From: Erysipelotrichaceae bacterium
GTDB taxonomy: Bacteria > Bacillota_I > Bacilli_A > Erysipelotrichales > Erysipelotrichaceae
NCBI GenBank assembly: GCA_030523555.1
Contig: JAUNIH010000012.1
Location: 1-35,992 of the forward strand
DNA length: 35,992 nt
Direction: 5' to 3'
The translations under genes were made by a program, and so were the position numbers. Below are positions 31,976 to 35,992 of this stretch, in pieces (position 1 is the first letter of the stretch; each line of letters opens with the position of its first letter). The notes below the pieces were generated by a model that saw only the letters and a program-made list of their open reading frames with translations, was not told the DNA's origin and searched no databases.

Positions 31976-34304
31976 AGTTTACAGTAAATTCAATTTCTAC
32001 CGGATCCAGTCCATAGGAACTGATTTTGAGTTTTGCCTTACCCTTTTTACCGGTAGTCTTTAAGTATGTACCAGTCATACCGCCTTCAGCACTGATATAA
32101 TCCGGACCGACAATTTCAAGGATGTCATCACATTCAAGTTTTATCGCTAGTGGCGCATATACAGCGACATTATCATTTTCATCAAGAACTCTTATTCTTA
32201 CGGCAGCCATATCATAGCTTTCACCTTCGTGTAATACTGTTGAAGATGCTTCAGCGTATAAATGAAGTCTGGTACCAGGAGCCTTAACGACCGTATTTAC
32301 CAGTTCGTTATTCTTATAGGCTTTGAATGTCCAGGTCGCAGCTGCTTCACCCCAGCATCCGCAGTACTTTCCATAAAGTCTTATTATTTCCTTATCATCA
32401 ATACCGTCCTTATTTAATTCATCTTTAAGTTTAAGTCCTTCTAGAGGAAGATTTTCAAAGGTATATTTATCTATAATCAGTAATAAATCGTGCAGTAATG
32501 ATGCGTCTTTTTCGTTTACGTTTTCTCTTTGTCTGATGAGATCACCGACGATATCATCAATCTTTATCGGACCATGATTGAGGGCCTTGAACTTTGACTC
32601 AGAGAAACTCTTAACGAAGTATTCATTCTTATAGAGATCGACACGATCGGCATTGGTGAAACAGTAGACATCGCTCAGGATTCCGCCGTTATAGTCACCG
32701 ATATCCATGGATGAACCTACTTCTAAGACATTATGTTTATCGCTTTGTGAAGCATAGACAGAAGCTGCGAGTTTTGGATTACGGAAACTATCTAACACGC
32801 CATGACAGCATATCCTGTCTCCTCCACCAAAGTCTCTATGCGTTCCATAGTCAAACATGCACCACTCGATACAGCCGGCATGTTCACCATCGGCCATTGC
32901 GCCGTTTAAGACAGTCGAATGTCTTAGGGCGTGTTCCTGTCTACGATCCCACCTGTCAAACGGTTTAGTAGGATACATATGTCCACATGATTCTGTAATA
33001 ATAAGTGGTTTATGAATATCAGGCGTTACTGTTTCCTTTTTTCTTACTGCAGGAGTTGTACCATCATATGAGAAATCATTGTAGGTATAGATATCTTCTA
33101 ACAGTGAACTCTGAAGGATACAGCGGATACCGGAAGTAGGACGTGATGAATCAAGATCGTGCGCAATCTTATTGGTTTTGGTATATAGATCATCATCATC
33201 CTGACTTTCGTTTATTCTTACACCCCAGGTGATGATTGATGGATGGTTGCGGTACTGTTTAATCATCTCTTCAACGTTTTTAAGACACTGATTTCGCCAT
33301 TCCTCATCTTTACCTACGTATTGCCATCCTGGAATTTCCGTAAGAACCATCATGCCTCTTCTGTCACATTCATCAAGGAAGTAATGGCTTTGCGGATAAT
33401 GGGATGTCCTTGCGGTATTTACACCGAGTTCTTCATCAAGAATTCTTGCGTCTTCACGCTGCAAAGATTCAGGTGCGGCATATCCCATATAAGGATAAGA
33501 CTGATGATGGTTTAAACCTCTTATAAAGACAGGCTTCTTATTGATAAGAACGCTGTTTTCATTCAGGGATACACTTCTGAAACCGACATTCATCTTATAT
33601 GAATCCAAAACTTTATCACTATCTTTCAGACTTAATGTACATTCATACATATAGCCATCACCTACTGACCATGGATGAACATTATCGAGTTTTAAAACTA
33701 TTTCCCCTTCTTTTGAAGGTTTTACTTCATAATCCTTATTATCAATATTTAAAGTTAAAGAAAGATTATCATTAATATCATTTAAGGAATAAATGACTTT
33801 AAGATTACCCTCTTCATCAGCGTAATAGTAGGCATCATCGATATATGTTTCTTCTTTTATATCTAACCACGCATCTCTATATAATCCGCCAAAACAGAGA
33901 TAATCAATCATATAACCGAATGGTGGAATATTTAAAGATTCATGGTTATCAAGTTTTACTGTTATAAGGTTGTCTTCACCGTATTTGAGATAATCACTTA
34001 TCTCGGTTCTATAAGCTGTATAGCCGTTACCGTGACTTGATACCTCTTTGGAATTGACATATAAAGTCGCGTAATGGGCTGCTCCATCAAACTGGATGAA
34101 AATATGTTTACCTTTATCTTCACTGTTGATATGGATGGTTTTTCTGTATCCGGATATCATTTCATAGTCACTTGGCTCTATATAGTGTAATGGCAGTTCT
34201 TTGACATTATGAGGTAATCTTATCGTTTCATAAGTACCTTTGCCATTTAAAAATTCATCATTGAATACTTCTGTAAACTGCCAGTCATTATTTATTCTTT
34301 TCAT
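31974..34304 (-). CDS. Glycoside hydrolase family 2 protein, beta-galactosidase-like
   Basis: This 776-residue cytoplasmic enzyme (no signal peptide) has the GH2 order: an N-terminal sugar-binding jelly roll (about 1-150), an Ig-like domain (about 155-250), a TIM-barrel catalytic domain (about 255-540) and a C-terminal beta region. The acid/base is Glu366 in WGVRINES and the nucleophile is Glu438 in LIITESCGHMYP; RTSHYPQSHYFLDECDRRGM is the conserved barrel motif. The NxKG motif of beta-glucuronidases is not seen, so a beta-galactosidase or related exo-glycosidase is more likely. A GAGGA ribosome site precedes the ATG. It is divergent from malQ across 65 bp. Confidence 0.9.
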   Translation of the reverse strand: MKRINNDWQFTEVFNDEFLNGKGTYETIRLPHNVKELPLHYIEPSDYEMISGYRKTIHINSEDKGKHIFIQFDGAAHYATLYVNSKEVSSHGNGYTAYRTEISDYLKYGEDNLITVKLDNHESLNIPPFGYMIDYLCFGGLYRDAWLDIKEETYIDDAYYYADEEGNLKVIYSLNDINDNLSLTLNIDNKDYEVKPSKEGEIVLKLDNVHPWSVGDGYMYECTLSLKDSDKVLDSYKMNVGFRSVSLNENSVLINKKPVFIRGLNHHQSYPYMGYAAPESLQREDARILDEELGVNTARTSHYPQSHYFLDECDRRGMMVLTEIPGWQYVGKDEEWRNQCLKNVEEMIKQYRNHPSIITWGVRINESQDDDDLYTKTNKIAHDLDSSRPTSGIRCILQSSLLEDIYTYNDFSYDGTTPAVRKKETVTPDIHKPLIITESCGHMYPTKPFDRWDRRQEHALRHSTVLNGAMADGEHAGCIEWCMFDYGTHRDFGGGDRICCHGVLDSFRNPKLAASVYASQSDKHNVLEVGSSMDIGDYNGGILSDVYCFTNADRVDLYKNEYFVKSFSESKFKALNHGPIKIDDIVGDLIRQRENVNEKDASLLHDLLLIIDKYTFENLPLEGLKLKDELNKDGIDDKEIIRLYGKYCGCWGEAAATWTFKAYKNNELVNTVVKAPGTRLHLYAEASSTVLHEGESYDMAAVRIRVLDENDNVAVYAPLAIKLECDDILEIVGPDYISAEGGMTGTYLKTTGKKGKAKLKISSYGLDPVEIEFTVN

Positions 34305-34369
34305 GGGTATAATCCTCTTTCAATTAGATTATATACTATAATGGTTTTGATAAAAGGAGTATAGATAAT

Positions 34370-35851
34370 ATGCGTTCAAGCGGAATATTGCTGCCGGTAT
34401 CTTCACTTCCCGGTAAGACAGGGATAGGAACTCTGGGAAAGGAGGCCTATGAGTTTGTGGACTTTCTTAAGGCTGCCGGACAGACATACTGGCAGGTTTT
34501 ACCTGTAGGACCGACAAGTTATGGTGATTCGCCATATCAGTCATTCTCAACATTTGCGGGAAATCCTTACTTTATTGATTTTGATTTATTAAGTGAAGAA
34601 GGATTACTTAAAAAAGAAGAATATGAAGATATAGACTGGGGAGATAAGGAAGACAGAATAGATTATGGAAAGATCTATGAAAACAGATATATTGTCTTAA
34701 GAAAAGCGTATGAACGTTTTGATATAAAGAATAAGGAGTATATAAAATTTATTAAAAATAATAAATGGGTTGATGATTATGCCCTGTTCATGTCATTAAA
34801 GAATAATCATGAAGGAAAATGTTTTCTGGAATGGGAGAAAGAATATATTCATAGAGATAAGAAGAAGATTGATGAATATATAAACAATAATGATAAAGAT
34901 ATATCTTTCTACAGATTTATACAGTACTGCTTTTTTAAACAGTGGTTTGAATTAAAGAAATACGCAAATGATAAAGGTATAAAGATAATTGGAGACTGTC
35001 CGATATATGTTGCGTTAGACAGTGTTGACGTCTGGTCTGATCCAAAGCTCTTTCTGGTTGATGAAGATCTTAAACCATCATTGGTGGCAGGATGTCCACC
35101 GGATGCGTTTAGTGATGATGGACAGTTATGGGGTAATCCTTTATATGACTGGGAGTATCATGATAAGACAGGTTATAAATGGTGGATAAAGAGAATAGAT
35201 TATGCCTTAAAGATGTATGATACTTTAAGAATTGATCACTTTATCGGATTTTCTTCATACTATGCGATTGAATATGGAAGGGAAAACGGAAGAATCGGTA
35301 AAAGATATAAGGGTCCGGGTATGAAACTGTTTAAGGCAGTCAAGAAGGCCATACCTGATGCGAGTATTATTGCGGAAGATCTTGGGGTTCTGGATGATGA
35401 TGTAAGAAAATTATTGAAGGACTGCGGCTTCCCGGGTATGAAGATCCTGATGTTTGCGTTTGGAGATCGAAATCCTGATAATGAATATCTTCCGCACAAT
35501 ATGATCAGAAACTGTGTAACCTATATCGGAACTCATGATAATGAACCGATAATGGCTTATAGAGAAATGCTCGATAAGAAAACATACAGTTATGCCAAAA
35601 AGTATATCGGGTGTAAGAGTGATAAAAACTTCAACAGGGATATGATCAGAACACTGGAGTCTATGGTATCGGATTTATGTATCATACAGGCTCAGGATAT
35701 TTTAGGACTTGGCATGGAAGCCAGGATGAATCTTCCATCAGCGACAGGTAACTGGCAGTGGCGTTTAAAAGAAAATCAGCTGACTAAAAAAGATGCGAAG
35801 TGGCTCAAATCTTTAGCGAAGATGTATGGAAGAATACCAAAAAACAAATAA
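34370..35851 (+). CDS. malQ: 4-alpha-glucanotransferase (amylomaltase)
   Basis: This 493-residue GH77 enzyme transfers alpha-1,4-glucan segments between maltodextrins and releases glucose. Family hallmarks in order are RSSGILLPVSSLPG at the N-terminus, QVLPVGPTSYGDSPYQSFSTFAGNPYFI, the nucleophile Asp in RIDHFIGFSSYYAI, the acid/base Glu in IIAEDLG, and the third acidic residue in GTHDNEP. The end NLPSATGNWQWRL is also typical. Length is normal. AAAAGGAGT precedes the ATG at good spacing. It is divergent from the GH2 gene, and a perfect TATAAT at 34337-34342 may serve it. Together the two suggest carbohydrate use. Confidence 0.96.
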   Translation: MRSSGILLPVSSLPGKTGIGTLGKEAYEFVDFLKAAGQTYWQVLPVGPTSYGDSPYQSFSTFAGNPYFIDFDLLSEEGLLKKEEYEDIDWGDKEDRIDYGKIYENRYIVLRKAYERFDIKNKEYIKFIKNNKWVDDYALFMSLKNNHEGKCFLEWEKEYIHRDKKKIDEYINNNDKDISFYRFIQYCFFKQWFELKKYANDKGIKIIGDCPIYVALDSVDVWSDPKLFLVDEDLKPSLVAGCPPDAFSDDGQLWGNPLYDWEYHDKTGYKWWIKRIDYALKMYDTLRIDHFIGFSSYYAIEYGRENGRIGKRYKGPGMKLFKAVKKAIPDASIIAEDLGVLDDDVRKLLKDCGFPGMKILMFAFGDRNPDNEYLPHNMIRNCVTYIGTHDNEPIMAYREMLDKKTYSYAKKYIGCKSDKNFNRDMIRTLESMVSDLCIIQAQDILGLGMEARMNLPSATGNWQWRLKENQLTKKDAKWLKSLAKMYGRIPKNK

Positions 35852-35854
35852 GTT

Positions 35855-35879
35855 AAAAGTCTCTTAACAGAGACTTTTT
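35855..35879 (+). terminator. malQ terminator
   Basis: AAAAGTCTC pairs with GAGACTTTT (9 bp) around TTAACA, followed by T. It lies 4 nt after the malQ stop. The remaining 113 bases of the window hold no recognisable gene. Confidence 0.85.
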
Positions 35880-35992
35880 CTTACACTGATTTTACCTGTT
35901 ATAAATGTAATATTTATGTAAGCACTTAATAAAAGTCGTGTGAATCCAAAGCGATTTTGTCCCAATTTTTCTTTAATATTAGCACAGATCTT

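Noticed and set aside
35880-35992. Start of a gene at the right edge
   Set aside because: No open frame with a ribosome site. Only A/T-rich sequence with weak promoter-like words.

Overview
The window looks like a chromosomal stretch of a low-G+C Gram-positive (Bacillota) anaerobe. Clues are the A/T-rich intergenic DNA, AAGGAGG-type ribosome sites, intrinsic terminators with long T tracts, lipobox lipoproteins and gene families typical of gut Firmicutes. An Erysipelotrichia-like host is my best guess from protein style only. No rRNA, tRNA, CRISPR array, prophage or intact insertion sequence is visible.

Layout. 1-5324: a pyrimidine/arginine block, with a leader (promoter, 33-codon reading frame, terminator), carA, carB and a PHP phosphoesterase. 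5343-8173: an NAD-dependent epimerase-like protein, a TauE/SafE transporter, a TraX-like membrane protein and a 61-aa protein. 8206-12244: a minus-strand surface operon of a secreted transglutaminase-like protein and two lipoproteins. 12367-14850: an Hpt protein and a REC/degenerate-GGDEF/EAL protein. 14954-18976: a hydrolase, an M29 aminopeptidase, an MFS transporter and a YwaF-like membrane protein. 19025-22222: a large hybrid sensor kinase. 22340-23097: a HigB/HigA-type toxin-antitoxin pair. 23301-25131: a MarR/DegV operon and a Cupin_5 protein. 25132-26506: no protein gene, but a very large structured RNA. 26507-28183: a Na+/phosphate cotransporter with a PhoU domain. 28225-31815: a MacAB-like ABC exporter. 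31974-35851: a family 2 glycoside hydrolase divergent from malQ. 35880-35992 holds nothing I can name.

The strongest unusual signal is the roughly 1.2 kb non-coding transcript at about 25210-26421. It has a consensus promoter, at least eight hairpins capped by GNRA tetraloops, several longer stems and a clean terminator. Its size and style resemble the large ornate bacterial RNAs (OLE, GOLLD, ROOL), but I cannot assign it to any of them. Its 3' end has two mutually exclusive hairpins just ahead of the phosphate transporter gene, so it could be a free RNA, a cis-regulatory leader, or both.

Other points of note: (1) the carA leader has the parts of a UTP-sensing, translation-coupled attenuator; (2) five genes have a -10-like box 6-7 nt before the ATG and no Shine-Dalgarno, suggesting leaderless mRNAs; (3) a textbook promoter and a 20-bp palindrome lie inside the toxin reading frame, which calls its start into question; (4) the hybrid kinase, free Hpt and REC-EAL protein could form one phosphorelay controlling c-di-GMP breakdown.
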